Source: Pseudotabrizicola algicola
GTDB lineage: Bacteria > Pseudomonadota > Alphaproteobacteria > Rhodobacterales > Rhodobacteraceae
NCBI RefSeq assembly: GCF_010915705.1
Contig: NZ_JAAIKE010000007.1
Span: forward strand, 62,001 to 126,000
DNA length: 64,000 nucleotides
Reading direction: 5' to 3'
Part shown: piece after piece, positions 34,442 through 43,198 of the stretch
How positions within the stretch are numbered: position 1 is the first letter of the stretch
Layout of the letters: each line of letters opens with the position of its first letter
Notes under the pieces: generated by a model
Database searches by the model: none
What the model was told of the DNA's origin: nothing
Seen by the model: only the letters and a program-made list of their open reading frames with translations
Position numbers and translations under genes: made by a program

Positions 34442-36370
34442 TCACGACCGGACCTGCTCCCTGTGAGCGATCACCCTGTCATGTGATCCGAAGCCTTCGA
34501 CATAGGCTTCGAGCACTCTGCGCGCGGCATTTGCGTTTCCGACAGCGACAGCGTTGCGCAATTCGCGCAAGGCAGACGACATTTCCATGCTGGTCAGCCC
34601 GCGCTCTTGCACACGCAGGATCTTTTCGTGCGGTGTCGTCAGCATACCCGGTTGGATCAGCAGTTCTTCATGCAGTTTTTCACCGGGCCGCAGACCGATA
34701 ACCGAGACCTCGATCTGGCCATCCGGATTTTCCGCCGATTTCACAGTATAGCCGGCAGCTTTGATCATACGCTCGGCCAGATCGCGGATGCGGATGGGTT
34801 GGCCCATGTCGAGCACGAAAAGATCACCTTCATGCGGCCCGCGTGACATCGAAAGTCCGCCAGCGATGAGCACAAGCGAAGCCGCTTCGGAAATGGTCAT
34901 GAAATACCGAGTGACATCTTCATGGGTAAGCGTCACCGGACCGCCCATCTTGATCTGCTCGCGGAAGAGCGGAACCACCGAGCCGGAACTGCCCAGGACA
35001 TTCCCGAAACGCACGATGGAAAAATCGGTGGTCGTGGACCGCCGCGCCATGTCCTGCACGACAAACTCGGCCATGCGCTTCGATGCGCCCATGACATTCG
35101 TCGGCCTTACGGCCTTGTCTGTCGAGATCAGGATGAAACGTTTCACCCCTTCTTCCAAGGCCGCCTCGGCCAATGTGCGGGTTCCCAAAACGTTATTGAC
35201 CAGACCCGCAATCGGATTTGCCTCGACCAGCGGCACATGCTTGTAGGCCGCCGCGTGGAGGATCACATCGACCTTATATTCGGACAGGACGGCCCTGACC
35301 TGCCGCGATTCCGTCACCGTGCCCAAGACCGGAACGAAACTGATCCCCTCGGCGTCAACGCGGCCCGCCATTTCACGCTCGATCGTGTACAGCGCGATCT
35401 CGCTCACCTCGAACAGCACGATCCGCGCGGGCCGATAGCGAATCAACTGGCGACACAGTTCCGAGCCGACAGATCCGCCGGCTCCGCTGACAAGAACGGT
35501 CTTGCCACCATAGGCATCGCTGGCTTCGGGGCGCAGATCGTTCACCGGATCGCGGCCGAGATAGACGCCGGGGGAAACGGGGGCCAAGGTATCAAGAATG
35601 ACCTCGGTGCCGACCAGTTGCGCAAACGAAGGCAGGGCGTGCACATCAAGCCCGCGCGAGACAAGATCGCGCGCAATCGCAGCCTGTCGCGCGGCAGAAG
35701 CCGACGGCATCGCAAGCAATACTCGCTCTACGTCGTATCGCGCGACGATCCGCTCCAACTGGTTGGCAGGATAGACTTTCAGCCCCATCAGCGTCATGCC
35801 CTGGACTGCTGCGCTGTCATCCACAAAGGCAACGACATGGATGCTTTCATGAGACCGAAGAGCAGAGGCAAGCATCGTCCCGGTATTGCCTGCGCCATAG
35901 ATCAGCACATTGCGCCGCACTTGGCCTTGCCGCAGGACAGACAACAACAGGCTGAGCAGGGCAAAGCGGCTAAGAACCATAGAGATTACAAAGATAAGCA
36001 AGAACAAGGGCGTGCCGGCCGCAGGCAGGGAAAATCCCGCGTAAAGCTTGGCAAGCCACAGGCCCAGTGCGGCAAAAAGTGCCAGAAGTCCCGTCTTGAT
36101 CGCGCCTACCGCCTCATAGGCCTTGAGCTTGATCAGAGGAATCCCGAGCAGGGGAGAACCAATAGCCGAAAACACGGTCACTGCCACAAAGCCGAGCGTA
36201 GCCTGACCGATCATCTGGGCGGCTATCGCAGGGTGAAACAGGAGGTAATAGCTGGCGAGAAGGGATAGCGGCGCGAGCACGACATCGACGGCAAGAAAGA
36301 TCGCCTGCTTCTGCAATCGGGAAAGACGCCCGACAAACCACAAAAGGAACTTTGAACTGCGCTTGGTCAA
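34442..36370 (-). CDS. NDP-HexNAc 4,6-dehydratase, membrane-anchored (CapD/PglF/WbpM family)
   Basis: The product is 642 residues. Four N-terminal membrane helices (about 20-140) are followed by a first Rossmann domain (VLIYGAGNTGTMLASAL) and the catalytic Rossmann domain (VLVSGAGGSVGSELCRQL, near 305). YKHVPLVE and STDKAVRPTNVMGASKRM show the long-type variant in which Met replaces the usual Tyr of the YxxxK motif. The enzyme converts UDP-GlcNAc to a 4-keto-6-deoxy sugar, a first step to bacillosamine- or QuiNAc-like sugars. It is directly downstream of the PglC-like sugar transferase, a common pairing. Confidence 0.93.
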   Translation of the reverse strand: MTKRSSKFLLWFVGRLSRLQKQAIFLAVDVVLAPLSLLASYYLLFHPAIAAQMIGQATLGFVAVTVFSAIGSPLLGIPLIKLKAYEAVGAIKTGLLALFAALGLWLAKLYAGFSLPAAGTPLFLLIFVISMVLSRFALLSLLLSVLRQGQVRRNVLIYGAGNTGTMLASALRSHESIHVVAFVDDSAAVQGMTLMGLKVYPANQLERIVARYDVERVLLAMPSASAARQAAIARDLVSRGLDVHALPSFAQLVGTEVILDTLAPVSPGVYLGRDPVNDLRPEASDAYGGKTVLVSGAGGSVGSELCRQLIRYRPARIVLFEVSEIALYTIEREMAGRVDAEGISFVPVLGTVTESRQVRAVLSEYKVDVILHAAAYKHVPLVEANPIAGLVNNVLGTRTLAEAALEEGVKRFILISTDKAVRPTNVMGASKRMAEFVVQDMARRSTTTDFSIVRFGNVLGSSGSVVPLFREQIKMGGPVTLTHEDVTRYFMTISEAASLVLIAGGLSMSRGPHEGDLFVLDMGQPIRIRDLAERMIKAAGYTVKSAENPDGQIEVSVIGLRPGEKLHEELLIQPGMLTTPHEKILRVQERGLTSMEMSSALRELRNAVAVGNANAARRVLEAYVEGFGSHDRVIAHREQVRS

Positions 36371-36434
36371 ACCTGGCTACCCCGGAAACTCAACAGGAAG
36401 ATCGCAGAAGATTGCCGGAACAAACTTTAGTCGA

Positions 36435-36467
36435 ATGACTGTTTGATAGTCGCTTCGCGCTTGTCAA
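36435..36467 (-). promoter_or_regulatory. Possible promoter upstream of the 4,6-dehydratase gene
   Basis: On the minus strand a perfect TTGACA (36462-36467) lies directly after the sugar transferase stop. A good -10 at 16-18 bases is not visible, so this could be chance. Confidence 0.25.
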
Positions 36468-37103
36468 TCAAGCAACACGCTGCTTTGATCTCGGCTTTCG
36501 CCGGCTGACGCCCTGCACGGTGGCAAGCATTAGCACAATATCCATGCAAAGGTTTCGCCGCCTTGTATAAATGGCGTCAAGCTGCGCTTTTCGCGGGATG
36601 CAGCGGCGGACATAGACATCGTCTGTCTGTTCCGGCGTGCTGCAGGCGCGCAGCAGCTTTTCCTCCCTCGCGTAAAAGTGAAGCGTGGCAAGGCCCGTCA
36701 CTCCGGGTCGCGACTGGAGAACCTTTTCATACAGCTCTGGAAAACGCTCTACATACATACGCAGCGGGGGTCTTGGGCCGACAAAGCTCATATCGCCCTT
36801 CAGCACGTTCCAAAGCTGCGGAATCTCATCCGCGCGGTACTTGCGCAACCAGCGGCCCATCGGGGTGACCCGATCTGCCTTGTCTCCCCCTGAAACACCG
36901 GAATCCTTGTTGACAACCCGCATCGTTCGCAGCTTCCACAGATGAAAGGGGCGCCCCGGCGCGCGCATACGTTCCGAGACATAAAAGACCGGACGACCCT
37001 CTCGCAAAAGGAGATAAATCAACAAGGCCAGGAACGGCACGGCAAGGATCGCCGCAAGGAAGAGGGCAGCCACGATGTCAAAGAGACGCTTTGCCGGGGT
37101 CAT
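36468..37103 (-). CDS. Initiating sugar-1-phosphate transferase (PglC/WcaJ-type, short form)
   Basis: The product is 211 residues. One N-terminal re-entrant hydrophobic helix (RLFDIVAALFLAAILAVPF) is followed by the catalytic core (FYVSERMRAPGRPFHLWKLRTM; KYRADEIPQLWNVLKGDMSFVGPRPP), the monotopic phosphoglycosyl transferase signature. It would transfer a phospho-sugar to undecaprenyl phosphate, starting a repeat unit. ATG 37103 has AAAGGG 7 bases upstream; the frame stays open upstream into marR territory. The neighbouring dehydratase likely supplies its UDP-sugar. Confidence 0.92.
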   Translation of the reverse strand: MTPAKRLFDIVAALFLAAILAVPFLALLIYLLLREGRPVFYVSERMRAPGRPFHLWKLRTMRVVNKDSGVSGGDKADRVTPMGRWLRKYRADEIPQLWNVLKGDMSFVGPRPPLRMYVERFPELYEKVLQSRPGVTGLATLHFYAREEKLLRACSTPEQTDDVYVRRCIPRKAQLDAIYTRRRNLCMDIVLMLATVQGVSRRKPRSKQRVA

Positions 37104-37152
37104 GGGTGTGCCCTTTGCGGGCGCTGCAAAATCGCGCGCATGTCTGGATGCC

Positions 37153-37602
37153 TTAGCCGTCACCTTCAAGCCGTGTCCGCATTTCTCGCAGCACCGGAAC
37201 CAAGGTTCTGACCCGGTCGACGCCCATGGCTTGCACAACGTCTGCGATCAGTGGTGCAACGGCATGTACCGCCGCATCCCGCGCGGAACGGCCCGAAGGG
37301 CTGATGGCGACAAGCTTGCGCCGCGCGTCATCCCAATCGGGGCGGATGTGCACATGCCCCGCCCATTCGAGCTTTGCCAGCGTGTTTGTCATCGCGCCGC
37401 GCGTCACATGAAAAGATCGGGCAAGTTGCGCGGGGGTGCGTTCGTCATTCAGACGAGCCAGATGGTTGAGCACGCCGAAATGCGAAAGCTCCATGCCCTT
37501 AGGCAGTGCCTTTGATATGCGGTTGCGCGCCAATTGGTCGGCCATGAACAGCTCGCTGAACAGCGCGACCGCGATTTCTTCGACGCGCTCTTTATCGCTC
37601 AT
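37153..37602 (-). CDS. MarR-family transcriptional regulator
   Basis: The product is 149 residues. The winged-helix core shows GMELSHFGVLNHLARLNDE, then PAQLARSFHVTRGAMTNTLAKLE (recognition helix) and a wing with PDWDDARRKLVAISPSGR. It probably binds DNA as a dimer and responds to small aromatic compounds, as in the family. The ATG overlaps the stop of the nitrilase-family gene (TGATG-type coupling), so it may regulate that gene; targets are not identified. Confidence 0.9.
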   Translation of the reverse strand: MSDKERVEEIAVALFSELFMADQLARNRISKALPKGMELSHFGVLNHLARLNDERTPAQLARSFHVTRGAMTNTLAKLEWAGHVHIRPDWDDARRKLVAISPSGRSARDAAVHAVAPLIADVVQAMGVDRVRTLVPVLREMRTRLEGDG

Positions 37603-38429
37603 GGCCCCGTAAACTCCCGATCATGGGTCAGCGACGGCACCCTTCCCCGAGCCAAAGCAACCTGGGCAAAGTCCAGATCGGCAAAGACAACGCCCGGATC
37701 GGTTCCGCCATCTGCCAGAACCTCACCCCAAGGGGCGACGACAAGGGAGTGCCCATGCGTGCGCCTGCCTTTGCCCAGAGCCTCTGGGTGAAAGCCGGTT
37801 TGGGCCGGAGCAAGCACGAAACACCCCGTCTCTATGGCGCGGGCACGCAGCAGAACCTCCCAATGCGCGGCTCCCGTGATGTGATTGAACGCGGCGGGAA
37901 CCGTCAGGATGGTCGCCCCAGCTTTTGCAAGCGCGCGGTGCAAATAGGGAAAACGCACATCATAGCAGACGGTCAGGCCCAGTTTCCCGAAAGGCGTATC
38001 TGCCAGAACCGCTTGTCCCCCCGGACGGTAACCGGCGGATTCACGGTAAGCTTCGGTCTCGGAGACCGTGACATCAAACATGTGGATCTTGTCATATCGG
38101 CTGACGACTTGCCCATCCGGCCCGATCAGGAAGGATCGGTTGGCAAAGCGGCCATCCGGGTCGTTGGTCTTGAGCCCGAGCGAGCCGATCAGCAGCCAGA
38201 CACCCAGCGCCTGCGCCTCTGTGCGCAGCGCGGCCAGCGTCGGGTCTGCTTCCTCATGGTGAAGCACTGCATTCTGATGCTCGCGCTGCGAGGAAAGCAG
38301 GTTGGTGCATTCCGGCGTCAACACAAAGCTCGCGCCACCCGCCGCAGCCTCACGCACGAGGGCAAGCGTTTGCGGCAGATTGGCCGCCGGGTCATCACTG
38401 ACCGTCAGTTGCACCAAGCCGACGCGCAT
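37599..38429 (-). CDS. Nitrilase-superfamily amidohydrolase (Nit1/omega-amidase type)
   Basis: The product is 276 residues. The Glu-Lys-Cys triad is visible in TPECTNLLS, RYDKIHMFDV and LTVCYDVRFP. Length and the YRESAGYRPG segment fit the Nit branch, which hydrolyses deaminated glutathione or alpha-ketoglutaramate (metabolite repair). It follows grxC with a 1-base overlap, which suggests a glutathione link (inference). Confidence 0.88.
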   Translation of the reverse strand: MRVGLVQLTVSDDPAANLPQTLALVREAAAGGASFVLTPECTNLLSSQREHQNAVLHHEEADPTLAALRTEAQALGVWLLIGSLGLKTNDPDGRFANRSFLIGPDGQVVSRYDKIHMFDVTVSETEAYRESAGYRPGGQAVLADTPFGKLGLTVCYDVRFPYLHRALAKAGATILTVPAAFNHITGAAHWEVLLRARAIETGCFVLAPAQTGFHPEALGKGRRTHGHSLVVAPWGEVLADGGTDPGVVFADLDFAQVALARGRVPSLTHDREFTGP

Positions 38430-38686
38430 CAGTCGGCCAACAGCGCATCTAGCGCCCCGTCATACTCCAGTGCATGCAGATCATCGGACCCGCCAACATG
38501 CCGCTCGCCAACGAAGATCTGAGGAACTGTCCGCGAGCCATTCGCCCGCTGCGTCATTGCCATGCGCAAAGCGGGGTGTTGGCTGACGTCGATCTCGGTG
38601 AAGGTCACGCCTTTCTTGGTCAGCAACCGCTTGGCGGCCAGACAATAGGGGCAATAGGGCGTGGTGTAGATTTCAACGGGTTTCAT
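38429..38686 (-). CDS. grxC: Glutaredoxin 3
   Basis: This 85-residue monothiol/dithiol-type glutaredoxin has CPYC at residues 11-14, TVPQIFVGERHVGG (cis-Pro) and a C-terminal helix. It reduces disulfides or mixed disulfides using glutathione. It sits 42 bases after comF, and its stop overlaps the start of the nitrilase-family gene by one base. Confidence 0.95.
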   Translation of the reverse strand: MKPVEIYTTPYCPYCLAAKRLLTKKGVTFTEIDVSQHPALRMAMTQRANGSRTVPQIFVGERHVGGSDDLHALEYDGALDALLAD

Positions 38687-38728
38687 CGGGCGTCCTGCGC
38701 AGGCATCTGTTGCGCGGACTATACGGAT

Positions 38729-39448
38729 TTAGCCCTCCTTCGCAACGCGGCAGAGCACCAGAACAGAGATGTCCACAGCCCCGGCGGCAAGACAGGCCTC
38801 TGCCGCCGCTGCCAAGGTGGCGCCGGACGTCATCACATCATCGACAAGCAGCACATGCCTGCCAGTAAGCACCCCGCTGCGCCGCGGATGCACACGAATG
38901 CTGTCGGCAAGATTTGCAAAACGCCCGTCGCGATCTTTCCCCTCTTGGCTTTGGGTGTTGCGCCTGCGCTGCAGCAAATCCGGGCAATGGGCCAGACCTG
39001 CAAGCCGCGCCACCTGATCCGATAAGGCGGCAGATTGGTTGTATCGCCGTCGCAGCAACCGCAACCAGTGCAAGGGCACGGGCGCCACCAACATATCGGG
39101 GAGCAGGATCGGCCTTACCGCCTTGAGCAGCCACCCCCCCGCAGGACGTGCCAAGTCCAACCGGTCTGCGTGCTTCAACTGCAGCACCAGATCCCGTGCC
39201 CTATCCCGATATAGCATCGCGGCCCGTCCACGCGACCAAGGCCGGGCGATGCTCAGGCAATCATCGCAAAAAACAGCATGACCCGGATCTTGTCCCGGCA
39301 AGGGCGTGCCGCATTTGTCGCAGACAAGACCGGTGATAAACGGAGTTGCGCGCCAACACTCTGCACACAGCCCGAAATCGCTGGAAACCATCGCCCCGCA
39401 AGCCACGCATTGCGGTGGATAGACCAAGTGCAGCAGCGCCGCTTGCAT
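38729..39448 (-). CDS. comF: ComF-family phosphoribosyltransferase-like protein
   Basis: The product is 239 residues. Two zinc-binding cysteine pairs occur near the N-terminus (CVACGAMV; CAECW; CDKCGTPL; CDDC) and a PRTase loop near the C-terminus (HVLLVDDVMTSGATL). ComF is needed for DNA uptake in naturally competent bacteria and for gene-transfer-agent DNA uptake in Rhodobacter capsulatus. I chose ATG 39448, with GAGGG 5 bases before; an ATG four codons earlier is possible. It is divergent from a methyltransferase gene with only about 30 bases between starts. Confidence 0.93.
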   Translation of the reverse strand: MQAALLHLVYPPQCVACGAMVSSDFGLCAECWRATPFITGLVCDKCGTPLPGQDPGHAVFCDDCLSIARPWSRGRAAMLYRDRARDLVLQLKHADRLDLARPAGGWLLKAVRPILLPDMLVAPVPLHWLRLLRRRYNQSAALSDQVARLAGLAHCPDLLQRRRNTQSQEGKDRDGRFANLADSIRVHPRRSGVLTGRHVLLVDDVMTSGATLAAAAEACLAAGAVDISVLVLCRVAKEG

Positions 39449-39478
39449 TCCAACCCTCATCGCACCATGTTCCGCGCC

Positions 39479-40297
39479 ATGCAGACACCACCCCTCCTGA
39501 CCGACCGCCCCGCCTTGTTGCGAAACCGCGACCGCGCGACCGAATTTTTTCTGCACGAGGAAGTGCGCGCCGAGGTTCAGGAAAGGCTCATCGAGGTTAA
39601 CAGAACGTTTACGGCGCCTGGGATTGTGACGGGATTTCCGGGCTTCTGGGCAGATCTCGGGCCTACGGTGGCAGATGACGATCTGCTTTCGCTGACGCCC
39701 GCCGCGCATGATCTGATTATCCATGCGCTTTGCCTGCATTGGGCGAACGACCCTGTGGGGCAACTTGTGCAATGCCGCCACGCCTTGCAACCCGATGGCC
39801 TGTTCATCGCCTTTCTGTTTGGCGGAGAAACCTTGCACGAATTGCGCAGCTGCCTTGCCGCAGCCGAGGTTGAGGTTTCGGGAGGGCTTTCTCCGCGCGT
39901 TTTGCCGATGGGTGAGATACGCGAACTTGGCGGGCTGTTGCAGCGGGCCGGTTTTGCGCTGCCAGTGGCCGACAGCTTCCGGAAAACCGTGCGCTATCGG
40001 GATGCGTGGCACCTGATGCATGATCTGCGACTGATGGGAGAGGGCAACGCGCTTGCCGGCCGACTGCGCCACCCGACTCGCAGGGCCGTCTTTGCCCGTG
40101 CGGCAGAGCTGTATCAAACCGAGTATTCCGACCCCGAGGGACGTATCCCTGCGACCTTTGAAGTGATTTGCCTGACGGGCTGGGCACCATCCGACAGCCA
40201 GCCGAAACCTCTCAGACCCGGATCTGCTGCTCAAAGATTGGCCGATGCGCTGAATACGGCCGAAATGCCGCTGCCGCCAGACCTTCGCAAAGGTTGA
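39479..40297 (+). CDS. SAM-dependent methyltransferase, BioC/NDUFAF5-like
   Basis: The product is 272 residues. Motifs include LLRNRDRATEFFLHEEVRAEVQERL, a methyltransferase core with LSLTPAAHDLIIHALCLHWANDPVGQL, and LQPDGLFIAFLFGGETLHELR. In mitochondria the NDUFAF5 branch hydroxylates a complex I subunit, and bacterial members lie near various genes; the substrate here is unknown. The classic glycine-rich SAM loop is degenerate, as in this subgroup. An ATG at 39467 is equally possible, and neither has a clear ribosome site. It is followed by hemH after 58 bases. Confidence 0.82.
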   Translation: MQTPPLLTDRPALLRNRDRATEFFLHEEVRAEVQERLIEVNRTFTAPGIVTGFPGFWADLGPTVADDDLLSLTPAAHDLIIHALCLHWANDPVGQLVQCRHALQPDGLFIAFLFGGETLHELRSCLAAAEVEVSGGLSPRVLPMGEIRELGGLLQRAGFALPVADSFRKTVRYRDAWHLMHDLRLMGEGNALAGRLRHPTRRAVFARAAELYQTEYSDPEGRIPATFEVICLTGWAPSDSQPKPLRPGSAAQRLADALNTAEMPLPPDLRKG

Positions 40298-40355
40298 CCC
40301 CGGCGCATAAGCCTATATCTCCCGCTTAACTTCAGATCATCCAAGGACCTCCGCA

Positions 40356-41456
40356 ATGCTCGATGCCAAGCACGGATTGACCCATGCCCCACAGGTTTCT
40401 GTCATTGCGCCGGGTCAGGGCAGGCTGTCCCATGCTCCTGCCGACCACCCCCCGGTGCGCAAGGCCAAGATCGGCGTTCTGGTGGCCAATCTCGGCACGC
40501 CCGACAATTATGATTACTGGTCAATGCGCCGGTATCTCAACGAATTCCTGTCTGACAAACGGGTGATCGATTATTCAAGCTGGCTGTGGCAGCCCCTGCT
40601 GCAACTGGTGATCCTGACAAAGCGGCCCTTCTCGTCGGGTGCAAATTACAAGCTGATCTGGGATCACGAGCGCAACGAAAGCCCGCTGCTGACAATCACC
40701 AAGGAACAGACCCGCAAGATCGCGGAAGGCATTGCCGCGCAATATGGCGATGGCATCATGGTCGATTTCTGCATGCGCTATGGCAACCCGTCGACGGAAT
40801 CCAAGGTCCGCGCGATGGTAGAGGCAGGGTGCGAAAAGATCCTGTTTTTCCCGCTGTATCCCCATTACGCCGGTGCAACCTCTGCCACCGCGAACGATCA
40901 GTTTTTCCGGGCGCTTATGAAAGAAAAGCGGCAGCCTTCAGTGCGCACGGTGCCAGAGTATTTTGACCACCCGCTTTATATCGATGCGCTCGCGCAGTCG
41001 GTTGAGCGGGTCTATGCGACACTGGACACCAAGCCGGATGTGCTGGTCGCCAGCTATCATGGCATGCCTAAACGCTATTTGATGGAAGGTGATCCCTACC
41101 ACTGCCAATGCGCCAAGACGACCCGTCTGATGCGCGAGAGACTGGGCTGGGAAAAAGGCACGATCGACACGACCTTTCAGTCAGTCTTTGGCCCTGAAGA
41201 ATGGCTGCGCCCCTACACCGTCGAGCATGTCGCGGAACTGGCAAAGCAGGGCAAAAAGAACATCGCCGTGATTGCGCCCGCCTTTTCATCCGACTGCATC
41301 GAAACGCTTGAGGAAATCAACGGTGAAATCCGTGAAGCGTTCGAGCACGCGGGCGGCGAGACATTCACCTACATTCCCTGCCTGAACGAGGACGACTCGC
41401 ACATCAAGGCGCTTTTGGCGGTCATTTCGGACAATCTGGCGGGCTGGCTGCGCTAA
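40356..41456 (+). CDS. hemH: Ferrochelatase
   Basis: The product is 366 residues. Motifs include LVANLGTPDNYDYWSMRRYLNEFLSD, PLLTITKEQ, FFPLYPHYAGATSAT, and the active-site SYHGMPKRYLMEGDPYHCQC with the conserved His, then FQSVFGPEEWLRPYT and IAPAFSSDCIETLEE. It inserts Fe2+ into protoporphyrin IX, the last step of heme synthesis. About 35 residues precede the family core. Heme supply fits the oxidase locus in this window, but the two are not linked in position. A strong bidirectional terminator follows. Confidence 0.98.
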   Translation: MLDAKHGLTHAPQVSVIAPGQGRLSHAPADHPPVRKAKIGVLVANLGTPDNYDYWSMRRYLNEFLSDKRVIDYSSWLWQPLLQLVILTKRPFSSGANYKLIWDHERNESPLLTITKEQTRKIAEGIAAQYGDGIMVDFCMRYGNPSTESKVRAMVEAGCEKILFFPLYPHYAGATSATANDQFFRALMKEKRQPSVRTVPEYFDHPLYIDALAQSVERVYATLDTKPDVLVASYHGMPKRYLMEGDPYHCQCAKTTRLMRERLGWEKGTIDTTFQSVFGPEEWLRPYTVEHVAELAKQGKKNIAVIAPAFSSDCIETLEEINGEIREAFEHAGGETFTYIPCLNEDDSHIKALLAVISDNLAGWLR

Positions 41457-41496
41457 GGGCGGCCAGATCGACCCCCGAAGCACACGGCGGACATAG

Positions 41497-41526
41497 AAAA
41501 AGGCGGTGGGAAACCCACCGCCTTTT
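41497..41526. terminator. Bidirectional terminator between hemH and the 59-residue gene
   Basis: A perfect 9-base stem (GGCGGTGGG/CCCACCGCC) with an AAA loop, flanked by AAAAA and TTTT, serves both convergent genes. Confidence 0.93.
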
Positions 41527-41544
41527 CCTAAAGTGATCAGAAAA

Positions 41545-41724
41545 TCACTTCGAAGCAGCAGCTGCAATGATGAGCAGGAGCAGCAGCGGAACAACGATGC
41601 CGCCAGCCGACGACGACGTTTGGGTAGCAACGACGGTCGGCTCCATCACCGGTTCCATCATGCCACCAGCGTTAGCGGTGGAAGCAGCAACCGTCAGAGC
41701 GGCAGCGAGCGCAAGTTTCTTCAT
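41545..41724 (-). CDS. Small secreted protein of 59 residues with a hydrophobic C-terminus
   Basis: ATG 41724 is preceded by GGAGG at 5 bases, a strong site. The product has a signal peptide (MKKLALAAALTVAASTANA), then GG, an acidic Met/Glu/Pro strand (MMEPVMEPTVVAT), SSSAGG, and a hydrophobic end (IVVPLLLLLIIAAAASK). It is likely exported and may stay in the membrane by its tail. I recall similar small proteins next to hemH in Rhodobacteraceae, but no function is known. Layout matches the 74-residue protein at 31164-31388, and both are closed by hairpin terminators. Confidence 0.75.
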   Translation of the reverse strand: MKKLALAAALTVAASTANAGGMMEPVMEPTVVATQTSSSAGGIVVPLLLLLIIAAAASK

Positions 41725-41871
41725 AGTAACCTCCAGTTATCGCATACCGCCGTATGTTGCAGAGGCGACGGCATGCACCCAAGACTGTACCTCGTATCGA
41801 CTTCATAACCAGCTTGCCGAGCGATTTGCAATCTGGCTTGTTGAAGCTAGGCTCGCTTCAACGCCATTTCG

Positions 41872-42477
41872 TCAAATTAGCAACACCTGTGTTCCAACTT
41901 TCGTCAAGGCAAACAGTTCCGAGATGTGCTCATTATAAAGCCCGACACATCCGTTCGACGACCGGCGCCCGATCTTGCGTGTGTCATGGGTGCCATGAAT
42001 GCGATAATAGGTCCACGACAGATAAAGCGCATGCGAGCCCAACGGGTTATCCGGGCTGCCACCCGGCACCACGTCCGGCCATTCAGGATTGCGTTGCTTC
42101 ATCGACGGGGTCGGACGCCATGTGGGGGCGACCACCTTTTGCACCACCTCGGTCTTGCCGCGGCGGGTCAGATCCTCTGTAAGCGGCACAGAGGTGGGGT
42201 AAAGCCGATAGGTCTGCTCGTCTTCTGACCAGAAGTGCAGCGCGCGCGAGGTCAGATCGACCAGGATCGCCCCGTTGCGCGTGTTGCTGAAATAGTCTTG
42301 CCACCGCAGCATCCTGAAGCTGGACACGTTGTTGCGCACACTACCCGCGGCCACCGAGCTGATAAATTCAGTCGAGCCATCCATCGCAAAGGCAGGTGTC
42401 AACCCGGCACCCAGACCAGCAGCAGCCGTTCCGATAAAGGTGCGGCGATTCAGTTTGATCCGATCTTCGACACTCAT
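41872..42477 (-). CDS. L,D-transpeptidase (YkuD domain), Tat-exported
   Basis: The product is 201 residues. A twin-arginine signal (NRRTFIGTAAAGLGAG) near residue 11 directs Tat export. The YkuD domain carries LYLSWTYYRIHGTHDTRKIG and the active-site SSNGCVGLYN (catalytic Cys). It would cross-link peptidoglycan or attach proteins to it. ATG 42477 has AGGAG 7 bases upstream. It is divergent from a CAP-domain lipoprotein, and a second L,D-transpeptidase lies 0.7 kb away. Confidence 0.92.
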   Translation of the reverse strand: MSVEDRIKLNRRTFIGTAAAGLGAGLTPAFAMDGSTEFISSVAAGSVRNNVSSFRMLRWQDYFSNTRNGAILVDLTSRALHFWSEDEQTYRLYPTSVPLTEDLTRRGKTEVVQKVVAPTWRPTPSMKQRNPEWPDVVPGGSPDNPLGSHALYLSWTYYRIHGTHDTRKIGRRSSNGCVGLYNEHISELFALTKVGTQVLLI

Positions 42478-42653
42478 CCGAGGTCTCCTGAGGTTGATTG
42501 ATGCCGCGCTGCATACCCGCATCAGCCATGTCCCGCAAATCAAACCGTTGTCAGACGCTACGGTCACGCAGAGTTGGGTTTGAAATAGCGCAGCATTTTC
42601 GATACACAGCGCCGAAACATAGTGCCTGCGGGCCGGAATGATCGGAATTCAAG

Positions 42654-43169
42654 ATGAACAGACGCGTGGTCCTGACCCTTGGTGCGGTTGGTCTGCTTTC
42701 TGCATGTGCTCAACAAGCGGCTCCGGTGCCGGTCGATGCCAGCGGGCAGCCGCTGCCGCAGGTTTACCGGATTGCGGCCGGATCAGAGAATGAAATCTCG
42801 TTCCGCTTGCTTGATTCGGTGAACTCGCTGCGCCGGGCGCAGAATGCGCAGCCACTGGCGTTCAACGCATCTTTGAACGCCGCTGCGGCAACCCACGCGC
42901 GCGACATGGCGGTTCAGAACCGTCCCTGGCATTTCGGGTCTGACGGCTCTTCTCCGCTGACGCGGGTGCAGCGTGTGGGTTACACCGGGTCGCTCAAGGG
43001 CGAATTGATCTCGGAAACCTTCGAGACAGAGCTTGTCACGCTGGCGGCATGGATGCGGCAACCCGAAACCCGCGCAGTCATTCTCGATCCGTCAGCCCGC
43101 GATATCGGATTTGCCTGGTTTCAGGAGCCGAGCGGCAAGATCTGGTGGTGCCTGGTGACAGGGGGCTGA
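42654..43169 (+). CDS. CAP (SCP/PR-1) domain lipoprotein
   Basis: The product is 171 residues. The lipobox LLSAC (Cys near residue 18) is followed by a CAP domain (LLDSVNSLRRAQ; LNAAAATHARDMAVQNRPWHFG; GYTGSLKGELIS; AWMRQPETRAVILDPSARDIGFAW). Bacterial CAP proteins are envelope proteins of mostly unknown activity. It lies between two L,D-transpeptidases, suggesting a cell-wall role (inference). A hairpin spans its stop codon. Confidence 0.87.
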   Translation: MNRRVVLTLGAVGLLSACAQQAAPVPVDASGQPLPQVYRIAAGSENEISFRLLDSVNSLRRAQNAQPLAFNASLNAAAATHARDMAVQNRPWHFGSDGSSPLTRVQRVGYTGSLKGELISETFETELVTLAAWMRQPETRAVILDPSARDIGFAWFQEPSGKIWWCLVTGG

Positions 43170-43185
43170 CCAAACAGGTCAGCCC
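43163..43185. terminator. Hairpin overlapping the CAP-gene stop codon
   Basis: GGGCTGACC (43163-43171, containing the TGA stop) pairs perfectly with GGTCAGCCC (43177-43185) across a 5-base loop. No U tract follows on either strand, so termination is uncertain. The convergent L,D-transpeptidase gene ends 14 bases further on. Confidence 0.4.
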
Positions 43186-43198
43186 ATGAGGGTCAAAG

